DNA from: Xenococcaceae cyanobacterium MO_188.B32
Lineage (GTDB): Bacteria > Cyanobacteriota > Cyanobacteriia > Cyanobacteriales > Xenococcaceae
Direction: 5' to 3'
Assembly: GCA_030065635.1 (NCBI GenBank)
Contig: JASJDJ010000022.1
Coordinates: 1 to 50,827, forward strand
Length of the DNA: 50,827 nucleotides
Shown: in pieces, positions 1-8,456 of the stretch
Layout of the letters: each line of letters begins with the position of its first letter
Numbering within the stretch: the first letter of the stretch is position 1
Translations under genes and position numbers: made by a program
The notes under the pieces: model-generated
Seen by the model: the letters and a program-made list of their open reading frames with translations, nothing else
Databases searched by the model: none
Told to the model about the DNA's origin: nothing

Positions 1-1
1 T

Positions 2-94
2 TATTCAGTAGAAGATATAGCCGAAGATTACAGAGTTAATTGCCTAATGATTGAAGAAGTACTTCGTAGCCTCATTAAGACAATGAAGACTTGA
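2..94 (+). CDS. C-terminal fragment of a probable DUF433-family protein
   Basis: An open frame runs in from the window edge and ends in TGA at 92-94, giving about 30 residues. The stretch SVEDIAEDYRV followed by IEEVLRSLI looks like the C-terminal helices of DUF433 proteins. These are small winged-helix-like proteins, often antitoxins next to a PIN-domain toxin. No toxin gene follows; a strong terminator comes 24 bases after the stop. The N-terminus lies outside the window, so the family call rests on a short motif only. Confidence 0.4.
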   Translation, partial: YSVEDIAEDYRVNCLMIEEVLRSLIKTMKT

Positions 95-117
95 ATATAG
101 CTTTGTCTTGGTTACTC

Positions 118-151
118 CCCGATCGTACCGTGAAATACGATCGGGTTTTTT
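118..151 (+). terminator. Rho-independent terminator
   Basis: A perfect 10-bp stem (CCCGATCGTA at 118-127 with TACGATCGGG at 136-145), an 8-base loop and six T residues at 146-151. It closes the transcript of the partial gene at the left edge. Confidence 0.85.
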
Positions 152-662
152 AGTGCTTACATTTTAAAAATGTATAATATACATTTTTGATTTACGACCA
201 TACCTGAAAGTACTATAACGCCGTCAAACAACTAAAATTCGTGCTTCTGTCCGAGTAAAACGCTGAAAGTACTGATATCAAAGGATTTATTTTTCAAAAT
301 CGGCTGTAGGTTTTGAGTTAAAAGTATAGCAGTGACAATTTAACTAGGTAGGGAATTTTCCGCTCAGCTTTTTGGCGATCGCGTTTCTTTAGATAAAAAA
401 TAGAGTGAATAGTTGATTTGACAGAATTGCCACGCGGTGGTAAACACCAGCATTTAGTGATAGAGGCTAGCTGGTTATTTTTATTTGGGGACTAACTTTA
501 CAAGAAATAGATCAAGATGAAAATTTAATGTAAAGTACTTGCCTACAGATATGTTTTTTGGGGACAATTTGGGGACAACTAGTAAATCCCAATTTGTTTT
601 TACCTATATTTGCTCAGTGGTTGAGCAGGTACGATGTAAGCCCAATAAGGCTTTTAAGGTTA
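152..662. other. Gap without a recognisable gene
   Basis: About 510 bases lie between the terminator and the tRNA. I see one HIP1 octamer (375-382) and no open frame with a convincing family signature. A short open run at 420-495 reads LPRGGKHQHLVIEA and could be a gene remnant, but I cannot assign it. Being just downstream of the tRNA 3' end, the stretch could be an old integration scar; I found no duplicated tRNA end to support that. Confidence 0.5.
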
Positions 663-736
663 TGGCTCGGGGCAGATTTGAACTGCCGACCTTGGGCTTA
701 TGAGTCCCCTGCTCTAACCAACTGAGCTACCGAGCC
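663..736 (-). tRNA. tRNA with CAT anticodon, probably elongator tRNA-Met
   Basis: The complement folds as a 74-nt cloverleaf. It has an acceptor stem GGCTCGG/CCGAGCC, a D arm GCTC/GAGC, an anticodon loop CTCATAA, a 5-nt variable loop, a T stem GGCAG/CTGCC with loop TTCAAAT, and discriminator A. CCA is not encoded. Anticodon CAT fits elongator Met or, if modified to lysidine, Ile2. The acceptor start and D arm resemble bacterial elongator tRNA-Met, so I prefer that. The anticodon stem has only three Watson-Crick pairs, flanked by A-G and G-A oppositions. Confidence 0.85.
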
Positions 737-851
737 CTATGATGTTTGTTTTTTGGCAACTTTTCTATCATACAATAAAACTAACAATAGTTCGAGATTT
801 TTTTGGCTTTTAAAGCAAGAAAATTAACTTGTGGCAATTTCCCAAAGCGAA

Positions 852-1850
852 CTACTTGAAAGGTGTACATTTACCACCTAATCCCTCCACAATGGCACAA
901 GTATTACTAGTCATCATGCCAATATAATTATCTGTAGTAGTTCCTGTTCGTCCTAAACTTTCGGTTAATAAGGCTGTTTCTCCTACTTTTACGTTAGCTT
1001 CGCGAGCAATGCTATTAATAAGACGATCGCTCTCTCCCGCTTCAGCAAAAATGGTTGGTACGCCAATTTCTTGAATTTTTGTAGCTAGTTTACCTAGGTT
1101 AGCAGCCGTAGAACCCGCTTCATCCCCTAGACCTTGTAATGTTTGGTAGTCGGCAAAGTCATAGGCTCGAGCGTAATAATTTAAAGAATCGTGAGCAGTA
1201 ACTAAAATATTTTGTCCTTCTGGAATAGTAGCAATTTGTTCTCCAATCCAAACATTGAGTTGTCCTAGCTGCCCACTTAAAGCTTGACTATTTTGGAGAT
1301 AAAGTGCAGAATCGCTAGGATTGAGTTGAATTAGTTGTGATTGAAGCGACTCTACTATTGTCATGACATTATTCACATCATGCCAAACATGAGAATCTGG
1401 TTGTAGTTTTTCTTCTTCCTTAGTTGCTTCTGCTTGGGGGTCATCATTAATATCTTCGCCTTCATGATGATGTTCTTCCACCATAATCGGTTCTGTAACC
1501 GCCATTTCATACAGTGGAAGTTTTGGGGCAGGGTTTTCAGTAGCTTTAACTAATTTGACTATAGTTGGCTCTAATTGATAACCCCCGTAGAGAATAAGTT
1601 GAGCCTCTTCGATCGCTTTTTTGTCAGCAGGGGTAGGACGATAAGTGTGAATATTTTGACCGGAATCCTGCAAACAGTTTAACTCAATAGTATCTTCGGC
1701 AATGGCTTTAGTTAAATCGCAAAGAACATTATGGGACACTACCACCTTTGGTTTATTTTGAGCTACAGCAACTAGATTGTGGTTAATTGTGCTGCATCCC
1801 GTAAATCCTAAAGTTAAACACAAAATTGAACTACGCAGTATATTTTTCAT
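852..1850 (-). CDS. znuA: Zinc ABC transporter substrate-binding lipoprotein
   Basis: A 332-residue cluster A-I metal-binding protein that captures a divalent metal, most likely zinc, in the periplasm and hands it to an inner-membrane permease. Residues 1-19 form a lipoprotein signal ending in a lipobox with Cys19. Likely ligands are His68 (NIHTYRP), His154 (SHVWHD), His220 (TAHDSLNYY) and Asp307. His rather than Glu at the third position matches zinc-type ZnuA/TroA proteins. Residues 125-150 form a His- and acid-rich loop typical of ZnuA. The gene is divergent from the broken znuC-znuB genes, across an intergenic region with Fur/Zur-like boxes. The gene looks intact, although its cognate transporter genes here do not. 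Confidence 0.85.
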   Translation of the reverse strand: MKNILRSSILCLTLGFTGCSTINHNLVAVAQNKPKVVVSHNVLCDLTKAIAEDTIELNCLQDSGQNIHTYRPTPADKKAIEEAQLILYGGYQLEPTIVKLVKATENPAPKLPLYEMAVTEPIMVEEHHHEGEDINDDPQAEATKEEEKLQPDSHVWHDVNNVMTIVESLQSQLIQLNPSDSALYLQNSQALSGQLGQLNVWIGEQIATIPEGQNILVTAHDSLNYYARAYDFADYQTLQGLGDEAGSTAANLGKLATKIQEIGVPTIFAEAGESDRLINSIAREANVKVGETALLTESLGRTGTTTDNYIGMMTSNTCAIVEGLGGKCTPFK

Positions 1851-1867
1851 TTTTAAATAATTTAGTT

Positions 1868-1889
1868 AATGATAATGATTTTGATTGTA
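1868..1889. promoter_or_regulatory. Fur/Zur-like box, proximal to znuA
   Basis: AT-rich TTAATGATAATGATTTTGAT lies about 20 bases upstream of the znuA start. It contains GATAATGAT, the left half of the Fur-family consensus, and a degenerate right half. Its position fits repression of znuA by Zur when zinc is plentiful. The call is a motif match only. Confidence 0.5.
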
Positions 1890-1910
1890 TAATGAAACAG
1901 ATTAGTTTAT

Positions 1911-1929
1911 GATAATGAGTCTCATTTTC
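1911..1929. promoter_or_regulatory. Fur/Zur-like box between znuA and the znuC remnant
   Basis: GATAATGAGTCTCATTTTC matches the 19-bp Fur-family consensus GATAATGATAATCATTATC at 15 positions and is a clear inverted repeat. It sits in the divergent promoter region, where a single Zur dimer site could control both directions. Which regulator binds cannot be told from sequence. Confidence 0.6.
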
Positions 1930-1974
1930 ACAAAAACTTGACGAAACTTACTCATGATTGAAATCTATACCTGA

Positions 1975-2280
1975 CAGTTCATTAAGATACCTGAAGAAAT
2001 ACAAGAAGCAGATTTATTATTTTTTGATGAGCCATTTAATAACATCGATCGCCAAACAGAATCAATTATTTTTACTATTTTTGCCGAACTAAAACAGCAA
2101 AACAAAACTTTAGTGGTAATTAGTCACGATCTGGGTATGACTCTTGAGAATTACGATCGATTTTTATTACTCAATCAACATATAATCGCCACAGGCTCAA
2201 AACAAGAAGTATTAACTAAAGAAAATTTACAAAGAGCTTATGGTAAGGTGAGTTCGGAAGTCGTAGTTCGTAGTTTGTAG
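1975..2280 (+). pseudogene. znuC: Remnant of zinc ABC transporter ATPase (ZnuC), N-terminal half missing
   Basis: The open frame from 1975 to the TAG at 2278-2280 holds only the C-terminal part of an ABC ATPase. It has the Walker B region LLFFDEPFNNID, followed by the H-loop VISHDLG. Walker A, the Q-loop and the LSGGQ signature are absent, and an in-frame stop at 1972-1974 blocks any extension, so it cannot bind and hydrolyse ATP alone. Homology starts near 2005, roughly 80 bases beyond the Fur/Zur-like box, as if an internal deletion removed the promoter-proximal half. The last codons lie in a heptamer repeat (AGTTCGT units). It was presumably the partner of the neighbouring znuA and znuB. 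Confidence 0.85.
2251..2280. repeat. Heptanucleotide tandem repeat at the znuC remnant stop
   Basis: Degenerate seven-base units of the type GTTCGTA run to and include the TAG that ends the ATPase remnant. The same unit recurs at 25397-25417. Confidence 0.5.
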
Positions 2281-2287
2281 AGATTTA

Positions 2288-3216
2288 GTGTTAATTAATT
2301 GGTTTATTGAACCTTTAAGTTTTGAATTTATGCGCCTGGCGATCGCTGTGGGTTTTTTCCTAGGTATTTTGGGGGCGGTAGTTGGCAGTTATTTGATTTT
2401 GCAGCAAATGGGCATGATGAGTGGTGTTATTTCTCATGCTGTTTTACCCGGTATTGCTATTGCTTTTTTCTTAGAGATTAATCTATCAATAGGTGCATTT
2501 ATAGCAGGGATATTAAGTGCTTTAGTCGTAATGATAATCAAATCACGATCGACTATTAAAGTAGATGCTGCTATGGCATTAGTATTGAGTAGTTTTTTAG
2601 CTTTAGGGGTAATTTTAATTACTTTACTTAAACCCATCAGATAGATTTAACTAATCTGTTATTTGGAGATATCTTAGCTATTACTCCTAGAGATGTAATT
2701 CAAACAGCTATAATTACAGCTATTATCTTGGTCTTAACCAAACTTTTTTACAAAGAATTAGAGTTTTATACTTTCGATCCTATTGGGGCAAAAGCTTGTG
2801 GCTTACCAGTTAATTTGCTGTATTTTGGGTTAATTTGCGCTATCACTCTGACTATTGTTGCCAGTATGCAAACAGTAGGTGTTTTGCTCGTTATGTCGCT
2901 TTTAGTTGGCCCTGCTATTACAGCCTATTTATTAGTCAAAGAGCTACATCAAATGATGACTTTGGGTGCAATTATTGGTATATTTTCTACCATTAGTGGT
3001 ATGTATCTCAGTTATTATTTCGACTTACCTTCTGGTGCAGCAATAGTAATGATTGTCTTCGGATTTTTCTTACTAGCTTTTCTCTTCAGTCCTAACCAAG
3101 ATATTTTAATGTCGCTTTTTTCCTTCCCAGATAGAAGAGCATCAACTGCACCTAAAATTAACAGAAAGAAGACTAATTTGCCTAAGCAAATTAAAGGAGA
3201 TCGAGAAATAAAATGA
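2288..3216 (+). pseudogene. znuB: Zinc ABC transporter permease (ZnuB), frameshifted
   Basis: Two adjacent frames together encode one ABC-3 family metal permease. The first part, from a GTG at 2288, runs 118 residues and carries the typical start GAVVGSYLILQQMGMMSGVI and several hydrophobic segments. It ends prematurely at 2642-2644. The protein resumes one frame over at about 2637 with IDLTNLLFGDILAI, the conserved mid-loop of this family, and continues to 3216. A one-base deletion or two-base insertion near 2630 explains the break. The TGA overlaps the ATG of the MscS gene (ATGA, 3213-3216). A sequencing error could mimic the frameshift, but the truncated ATPase next to it argues for real decay. 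Confidence 0.8.
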
Positions 3217-4910
3217 ATTTAAGACTCATTATTGGGCAGAAATCTCGCTCTTGGCAATTCTCTAATCTAGTAATTATATTCTTCACTAGCCTGTTTGTCT
3301 TTATTATTGCCACTAACTGGATTAGCCAAGCTACTGCTAGAGAAGACACCTCCAGTAATCTTCCTCTAGTTTATGCCTATGTCCGACTTGATGGGCGCGA
3401 ACTATTTCCCGTCGCAGCAATGGCAGCAACTAATTCTAACTCCCACTCTACTACTATCTTACCCATGAATATGCGGGTAAAAATGTACGAGGAGCGATTA
3501 CAGGAAATTATCCGTACGGGTTTCGATCCCGAAACTCTTACTGTCACTACCAGGAATCTAGATGAGCAAACCTTTATTACTGTTACCGATAAGAGAAAAT
3601 TACCACCACAGCAGATTGTTACCGTTACACGACTAGATGCTCAAATCCATGGCTTATCGGTGCCTTCTTTAGCCAACCAGTGGAGTCAAATTATCCGCAC
3701 AGCCTTAATTCAAGCTCAACAGGAACGTCAACCAGAGTACTTACAGCGTCAACTTCTGACTGCTGGAGCGATCGGACTCGGAATGATAATGGTTTGCGGG
3801 TTGTTCCTTATCTGGCAGAAACGCTTGAAACGCCAATGGGAAGCTCTGCTGTTACAGCAACCCACACCAGACAACACATTACTAACCGAGCGAACAGAAA
3901 ATCTCGAATCAAAAGAAATAGCTGCTACTCAACGGACGAGGATCGTAGCGATTATGGAGCAAAAAGTAGTTTGGCAGAGGCAGAAAAATCTTAACGCTCT
4001 CAAGCGAAGATTACTACACATCGGGCATGTAATTGTTTGGCTGATTAGTATAACCTGGATATTGGGACTTTTTCCTTACACTCGCAACCTGCAAAAATGG
4101 CTATTTAATAAGTGGGAATTGGTAGGAATTGTTCTAGGAACTTATGCAGCAATTAAGGCTAGCGTTGTTGGCATTGATTACCTATCAAAGGGGTTGAGAG
4201 AAGAATTAAGAGAAGCAACAACATTTTCTCAGCGACGCACATTAAGACTGACTACTTTGTTTCACGTCCTGAAGGGAATTATCAGCTATGGTCTGATAAT
4301 AATTGGTATTCTATTAATACTGGCTCATCTACGTATTCCTATCGGTCCTTTGTTAGCAGGTGCAGGTATTCTAGGCTTTGCCATCTCTTTTAGTTCTCAG
4401 AATTTAATTCGAGATATTATTAACGGTAGTCTAATTGTTTTAGAAGACCAATATGCGATCGGTGATGTTATCGCGATTGGAGAAGCAGCGGGCTTAGTTG
4501 AAGAAATGAACCTACGCATGACTCAATTAAGAGGTGAAGGGGGGCGTTTGACAACTATTCCTAACAGTAGTATCGCGATCGTTCATAACCTGAGTAAAGA
4601 TTGGTCGCGTATCGATTTCACCATTCAAATCAGCCATGAAGCAGATGTAGATCAGGCAATGAAGATAATTAGAGAAGTTGCAGAACAAATGCAACGCGAT
4701 CCAGAATGGCAAGAAGAAATTATCGATCCCGTTAATGTCTTGGGAGTGAACGATCTTTCAGAAACTGGAGTGGAAATTTTACTGTGGCTCAAAACTCAGC
4801 CCCTAAAACAGTTTGCGGTGGGGCGTGAATTTCGTCGTCGCCTCAAGTTAGCTTTGGACGAAGAGAATATTTCTATAGGTATTCCCCTTCGTTTACTCGG
4901 TCAAACGTGA
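3213..4910 (+). CDS. MscS-family mechanosensitive ion channel
   Basis: A 565-residue membrane protein that probably opens under membrane tension to release solutes after hypo-osmotic shock. A hydrophobic segment or signal lies at about 17-38, followed by a roughly 140-residue extracytoplasmic region and a transmembrane helix near 180-200. Further helices lie around 268-325 and 350-390. The MscS core follows: GPLLAGAGILGFAISFSSQ with the pore-lining helix, then the beta domain with LEDQYAIGDVIAIG and GRLTTIPNS. It is larger than E. coli MscS (286 residues), so it is an MscS-like member with an added N-terminal domain. It overlaps the frameshifted znuB by four bases, suggesting one transcript, perhaps with translational coupling. 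Confidence 0.85.
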   Translation: MNLRLIIGQKSRSWQFSNLVIIFFTSLFVFIIATNWISQATAREDTSSNLPLVYAYVRLDGRELFPVAAMAATNSNSHSTTILPMNMRVKMYEERLQEIIRTGFDPETLTVTTRNLDEQTFITVTDKRKLPPQQIVTVTRLDAQIHGLSVPSLANQWSQIIRTALIQAQQERQPEYLQRQLLTAGAIGLGMIMVCGLFLIWQKRLKRQWEALLLQQPTPDNTLLTERTENLESKEIAATQRTRIVAIMEQKVVWQRQKNLNALKRRLLHIGHVIVWLISITWILGLFPYTRNLQKWLFNKWELVGIVLGTYAAIKASVVGIDYLSKGLREELREATTFSQRRTLRLTTLFHVLKGIISYGLIIIGILLILAHLRIPIGPLLAGAGILGFAISFSSQNLIRDIINGSLIVLEDQYAIGDVIAIGEAAGLVEEMNLRMTQLRGEGGRLTTIPNSSIAIVHNLSKDWSRIDFTIQISHEADVDQAMKIIREVAEQMQRDPEWQEEIIDPVNVLGVNDLSETGVEILLWLKTQPLKQFAVGREFRRRLKLALDEENISIGIPLRLLGQT

Positions 4911-5165
4911 GTTCGGAGTTTGGCTCGCGCGTTCGCGATAGCGAGGAAGCGGAGGAAGCCCGCGTCGGCGTAAGCGGTCGGAACTTGGCGACGCGCCACA
5001 GCCCCTCAGGTTTCCTCGCCTTAAGCACGCCGACCGAGCAAGGGAATGCTGCTCTAGCAAGGGAACGTCCTCCAAGACAACCTCGCCAGGGGGAGAAAGG
5101 GAGCTTTCTAAAGTTTAAACTCTATATCCGAAGCTAATTCGCTTGGTTCTAAAGCTCCCCTTCCC
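4907..5165. repeat. GC-rich repeat patch downstream of the MscS gene
   Basis: Base composition changes sharply to GC-rich at 4915-5060, with many GCG/CGC steps, unlike the AT-rich neighbours. A 9-bp inverted repeat follows (GGGAGCTTT at 5099-5107, AAAGCTCCC at 5151-5159). GTTCGGAGTT occurs at the left edge and GGGAGTTCGG just past the right edge. Open frames on both strands have low-complexity, Arg/Ala-rich products and are not credible genes. It looks like a nested cluster of small cyanobacterial GC-rich repeats. Confidence 0.55.
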
Positions 5166-5250
5166 GCGCTCGGGAGTTCGGAAAAAATAGCGTGTTAGTT
5201 AGAGCTAAAAACCCAAAAATTAGAATAAGGACAATTTACATCGGGCGTAT

Positions 5251-5748
5251 CTACGATTGCCAAGCCTGCTGTAGTCTGTCCCAGAAAGTTGTAACAGTTT
5301 GCTTAACTTGGTTTTGAAAATCCCAACGTTGAAAGGCTCTTTCGTATTCTTCTCCTTCACATTGAAATGTTTTCCAGGCATTAAGAGCCAAACCCAATCC
5401 CCAGAATAATAATACATATAACGACCAAGTAAGAGTTCCCGTAGCAATTACATTGAGAGATACTAAAAAAGTATTGACAATTAGATATTTGGTTGTCTTT
5501 TGTTTTAATCTATTACGCCGATATAAATTAAAAGCTTGGCGTTTTTGTTGTATTACTTTTCCTTGCAACCAATCTCTTTCGGCAGCTTGTAAAGTATTTC
5601 TATCTAGATCCAATTCATCAGCGATTTCCCAAAGTTGTTCACGACTCAACTCTTCTCGGTCTCCTTGACGAGCGATCGCTAGATGGAGAATTTGCTGAAT
5701 ATCTTCTGGACTGTAAGATTCTGGATATGTTGAAGGATAATCAGACAT
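5251..5748 (-). CDS. 2TM domain-containing membrane protein
   Basis: A 165-residue protein. Residues 10-60 form a charged helical region (SPEDIQQILHLAIARQ, then LSREQLWEIADELDLD), a pattern seen at the N-terminus of cyanobacterial proteins with a 2TM domain. Residues about 86-106 and 108-125 form two closely spaced transmembrane helices, followed by a polar helical tail. Function is unknown. In relatives the helical region resembles a small DNA- or protein-binding module, but nothing here proves it. It is divergent from the M50 protease gene and is probably transcribed alone. Confidence 0.6.
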   Translation of the reverse strand: MSDYPSTYPESYSPEDIQQILHLAIARQGDREELSREQLWEIADELDLDRNTLQAAERDWLQGKVIQQKRQAFNLYRRNRLKQKTTKYLIVNTFLVSLNVIATGTLTWSLYVLLFWGLGLALNAWKTFQCEGEEYERAFQRWDFQNQVKQTVTTFWDRLQQAWQS

Positions 5749-5926
5749 AAGTTTTAATGATATCTCTAATCTTATTATGCCTAAGGATTTTCAATTGTGA
5801 CCGTACTTTTAATGTCGGTTTTCACTGTATGAGAAAGATAGGAGTTTTTTTTACATTTCGTTACAATTTTTTTAAAGAGAAAGGCGAAAATACATATAGT
5901 TCGCCATCGACAAAGGAGAAGACAAG

Positions 5927-7051
5927 ATGAAAGGAAGCATTCGCATTGGCAGTTTATTTGGTATTCCTTTCTATATCAATCCTTCCTGGTTTTTTGTCTT
6001 AGGGCTAATAACTTTGACTTATGGGACAGATTTAGGGCAATCATTTCCCCAGCTAGGAGGTATTTTTCCCTGGATTTTGGGTTTTATTGCTGCAATACTG
6101 CTATTTTCTTCCGTTTTAGCCCATGAATTAGGTCATAGCTTTGTAGCGATCGCTCAAGGCATACCTGTAAAGTCTATTACCTTATTTATTTTTGGTGGGT
6201 TAGCCACCTTAGAAAAAGAATCGGAAACACCCTTACAGGCTTTTTTAGTGGCGATCGCAGGGCCTGTAGTTAGTTTACTCTTATTCGTGCTATTTGCGGT
6301 AATTAGTTTCAGCTTACCCTTAGCTGCCCCAATTAAGGCGATTGTTTCTTTACTAGCTTACATTAACTTAGTATTAGCTTTATTTAACCTCATTCCTGGC
6401 TTACCTCTAGATGGAGGTAATGTACTCAAGTCTATTGTGTGGAAAATTACTGGCAACCCCAATAAAGGAGTTATTTTTGCTGGTAGAGTTGGTCAAGTAT
6501 TCGGCTGGCTAGCAGTTATTATGGGTGGATTAGCTATTGCAGGAATCAGTTCTATTGGCAGTGTTTGGACATTATTTATCGGTTGGTTTTTACTCCAGAA
6601 TGCTGGTTTTGCTGCCCAGTCTGCCAGTGTTAGTGAAAAATTAAGCAACTATACCGCAGAAGATGCAGTTGCTGAGGATAGCCCTATCGTTTCAGCGAGT
6701 TTAACCCTCAGAAAGTTTGTCAATGATTATGTCATTGGTAAAGATAAATGGCGCAAATTTTTAGTTACTGACGAAGAAGGAAAACTCATTGGAGAAATAG
6801 CCACTGAAGATTTGAAACAAATTCCTACATCTCAATGGACAGAAATTAAGGTAGAGGAATTAATTAAAGAGTCGGCAGGTATTACCACAGTAAAATCGAA
6901 CCAATCTTTGATGGAAGTAATACAGCTAATAGAAAAACAAAATCTTAGTGAAATAGCTGTAATTAAGGAAGACGGAGTTGTGGTTGGCTTACTGGAAAAA
7001 ACCTCGATTATCAATCTACTCAAACAAGAAGCAGAAGCTAAAGCAGCGTAG
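5927..7051 (+). CDS. Site-2 protease (M50 family) with CBS domains
   Basis: A 374-residue intramembrane zinc metalloprotease that cuts substrates within the membrane. The zinc-binding HELGH is at residues 66-70, and the second motif NLIPGLPLDGG, providing the Asp ligand, at 154-164. About six hydrophobic segments fill residues 15-230. The C-terminal part (about 245-370) matches a CBS pair, which in this family may sense adenine nucleotides. The substrate cannot be inferred. A good ribosome-binding site (AAAGGAG, eight bases before ATG) supports the start, and the upstream 120 bases are AT-rich and promoter-like. Confidence 0.9.
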   Translation: MKGSIRIGSLFGIPFYINPSWFFVLGLITLTYGTDLGQSFPQLGGIFPWILGFIAAILLFSSVLAHELGHSFVAIAQGIPVKSITLFIFGGLATLEKESETPLQAFLVAIAGPVVSLLLFVLFAVISFSLPLAAPIKAIVSLLAYINLVLALFNLIPGLPLDGGNVLKSIVWKITGNPNKGVIFAGRVGQVFGWLAVIMGGLAIAGISSIGSVWTLFIGWFLLQNAGFAAQSASVSEKLSNYTAEDAVAEDSPIVSASLTLRKFVNDYVIGKDKWRKFLVTDEEGKLIGEIATEDLKQIPTSQWTEIKVEELIKESAGITTVKSNQSLMEVIQLIEKQNLSEIAVIKEDGVVVGLLEKTSIINLLKQEAEAKAA

Positions 7052-7161
7052 CTAATTCCAGCTTGATTATCTCTTTATATGTAAGGATAAAAGTTTTACC
7101 AAAGCTTTATTAGATACACCTTATATTTTAGGGTGATTCGAGATATTCTAAAGAGACTACT

Positions 7162-7193
7162 ATATTGGTTTTATCAGTTGATAAGACCAATAT
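7162..7193. promoter_or_regulatory. Long inverted repeat in the leader of the next gene
   Basis: Arms of 15 bp (7162-7176 and 7179-7193) with a single mismatch that would be a G-U pair in RNA, separated by two bases. It ends 30 bases before the start at 7224. It could be an operator for a dimeric regulator or a leader hairpin. No T-run follows, so it is not a simple terminator. Confidence 0.5.
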
Positions 7194-7223
7194 TTATTTG
7201 CTCTTGCGAATGCTGTTTAGACA

Positions 7224-7661
7224 ATGAATTTACGCATAAATTCTTTATTCGAGAAACCTATAGGTCAAGTTTTAAAACAAGCCGGACTCATTTCTCCCCT
7301 TCAATTAGACTTAGCTCTTAAAGAACAATCTTTGAATCGGCAAATGTCGATCGGTGAGATTTTAGCATCGAGAGGATGGATTAAAAAAGAAACGGTAGAA
7401 TTTTTTGTTAATTGCTTACCGAACTTAATGCATAAAAAACAAAAACAACCTTTAGGATATTATCTACAAAAAGCTGGTTTGCTAACTGATAATCAAGTCA
7501 AATATATTCTTTCGTTACAAAACCAAGAACAAAGTTGGATTAGATTTGGTAAATTAGCTGTTATTAATAATCTTCTCAAACAAGAAACTTTAGATTTTTT
7601 TCTGGGCAATGTCTGTACCAAAAGCTATCTCGATCGAGTCTATCTCAGTGATGAATATTGA
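7224..7661 (+). CDS. Hypothetical protein with two GspE/MshE N-terminal-like repeats
   Basis: A 145-residue soluble protein made of two similar halves. Residues 12-60 begin IGQVLKQAGLISPLQLDLAL and residues 76-126 begin PLGYYLQKAGLLTDNQVKYI. Each half ends in a similar segment (KKETVEFF, KQETLDFF). This resembles the MshEN fold at the N-terminus of type II secretion and pilus ATPases, which in some proteins binds cyclic di-GMP. No ATPase domain follows. It may be a stand-alone ligand- or protein-binding module; the function is unknown. It is convergent with the TauE/SafE gene, only 12 bases away. Confidence 0.55.
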   Translation: MNLRINSLFEKPIGQVLKQAGLISPLQLDLALKEQSLNRQMSIGEILASRGWIKKETVEFFVNCLPNLMHKKQKQPLGYYLQKAGLLTDNQVKYILSLQNQEQSWIRFGKLAVINNLLKQETLDFFLGNVCTKSYLDRVYLSDEY

Positions 7662-7673
7662 TTTTAATAGGTC

Positions 7674-8444
7674 TTAAATCTTCAAAGCTTCCCAAAAGGT
7701 GTACACAGCAAGAGTGACCAACAAAATATTAAAACACCAACCAATTACTTTGTTGGGTAATTTAGGTAAAAATCGGGTACTAATTTGCGCTCCCAACAAA
7801 CCACCTACTCCCAAAATTAATCCTTCTACCCATAAAACATTGCCCTGATAAGCATGACCTATACAAGCAGAAATAGAAGTAAGAACAATTACTCCTAAGC
7901 TAGTCTGAATTGCTTTTTTGATATTTTCAGCTAATAAAAGCATTTGCAGAGGAACCATAATTACCCCGCCACCAACCCCAAATAAGCCAGCTAATAAACC
8001 AGCAGCACTTCCAGTAAAAATTCTGGCAAACCAGGGATTTACACTGGATTGTTTTGTATTTATTTTTCTTCTAATTAAACGTTTACGCAAACCAGCTAAA
8101 AAGATATTAACAAGTAGTAGAATTCCAAAGGAAAAAAGTAGAATATTAGGAGGTATTTTAGGCACAAAAAAAGCCCCAACTTGCGCTGTCAATAAAGAAG
8201 GAAAGCCTAGAGAGATAACTCGTCGCCAACTAAGATTACCCATGCGGTAGTTTTGAATGCTACCAGAAAGAGAAGTTATAAAAATTACTAAACTGCTAGT
8301 GGCTACGGCTTTGGCTGGGAGATAACCAAGAGTGACTATCATGGGTACTAAAACTGTACCACCTCCTATTCCCAGTAAACCAGCTAAAGACCCAGAAAAT
8401 AAACCAAAGCCAACCAGAATAAACCAATTAATTAACCCATTCAT
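7674..8444 (-). CDS. TauE/SafE-family anion transporter
   Basis: A 256-residue, very hydrophobic protein with about eight transmembrane segments in two homologous halves. Each half has the family's glycine-rich turn: SGSLAGLLGIGGGTVLVPM near residues 18-36 and AGLLAGLFGVGGGVIMVPL near 148-166. Members export or import sulfite, organosulfonates or related anions across the cytoplasmic membrane; the substrate here is undetermined. No sulfur-metabolism gene is adjacent. A six-unit heptamer repeat lies directly upstream of the start, so the promoter must lie within or beyond it. Confidence 0.9.
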   Translation of the reverse strand: MNGLINWFILVGFGLFSGSLAGLLGIGGGTVLVPMIVTLGYLPAKAVATSSLVIFITSLSGSIQNYRMGNLSWRRVISLGFPSLLTAQVGAFFVPKIPPNILLFSFGILLLVNIFLAGLRKRLIRRKINTKQSSVNPWFARIFTGSAAGLLAGLFGVGGGVIMVPLQMLLLAENIKKAIQTSLGVIVLTSISACIGHAYQGNVLWVEGLILGVGGLLGAQISTRFLPKLPNKVIGWCFNILLVTLAVYTFWEALKI

Positions 8445-8456
8445 TATTTATTCTTT

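Noticed and set aside
420-495. Short open run reading LPRGGKHQHLVIEA
   Set aside because: Too short and without start; not assignable to any family.
541-600. Direct repeat GGGGACAA near the tRNA as an integrase attachment site
   Set aside because: No copy of the tRNA 3' end and no integrase gene nearby.
4907-5137. Overlapping open frames on both strands in the GC-rich patch
   Set aside because: Low-complexity Arg/Ala products, no family signature, and a repeat-like composition.
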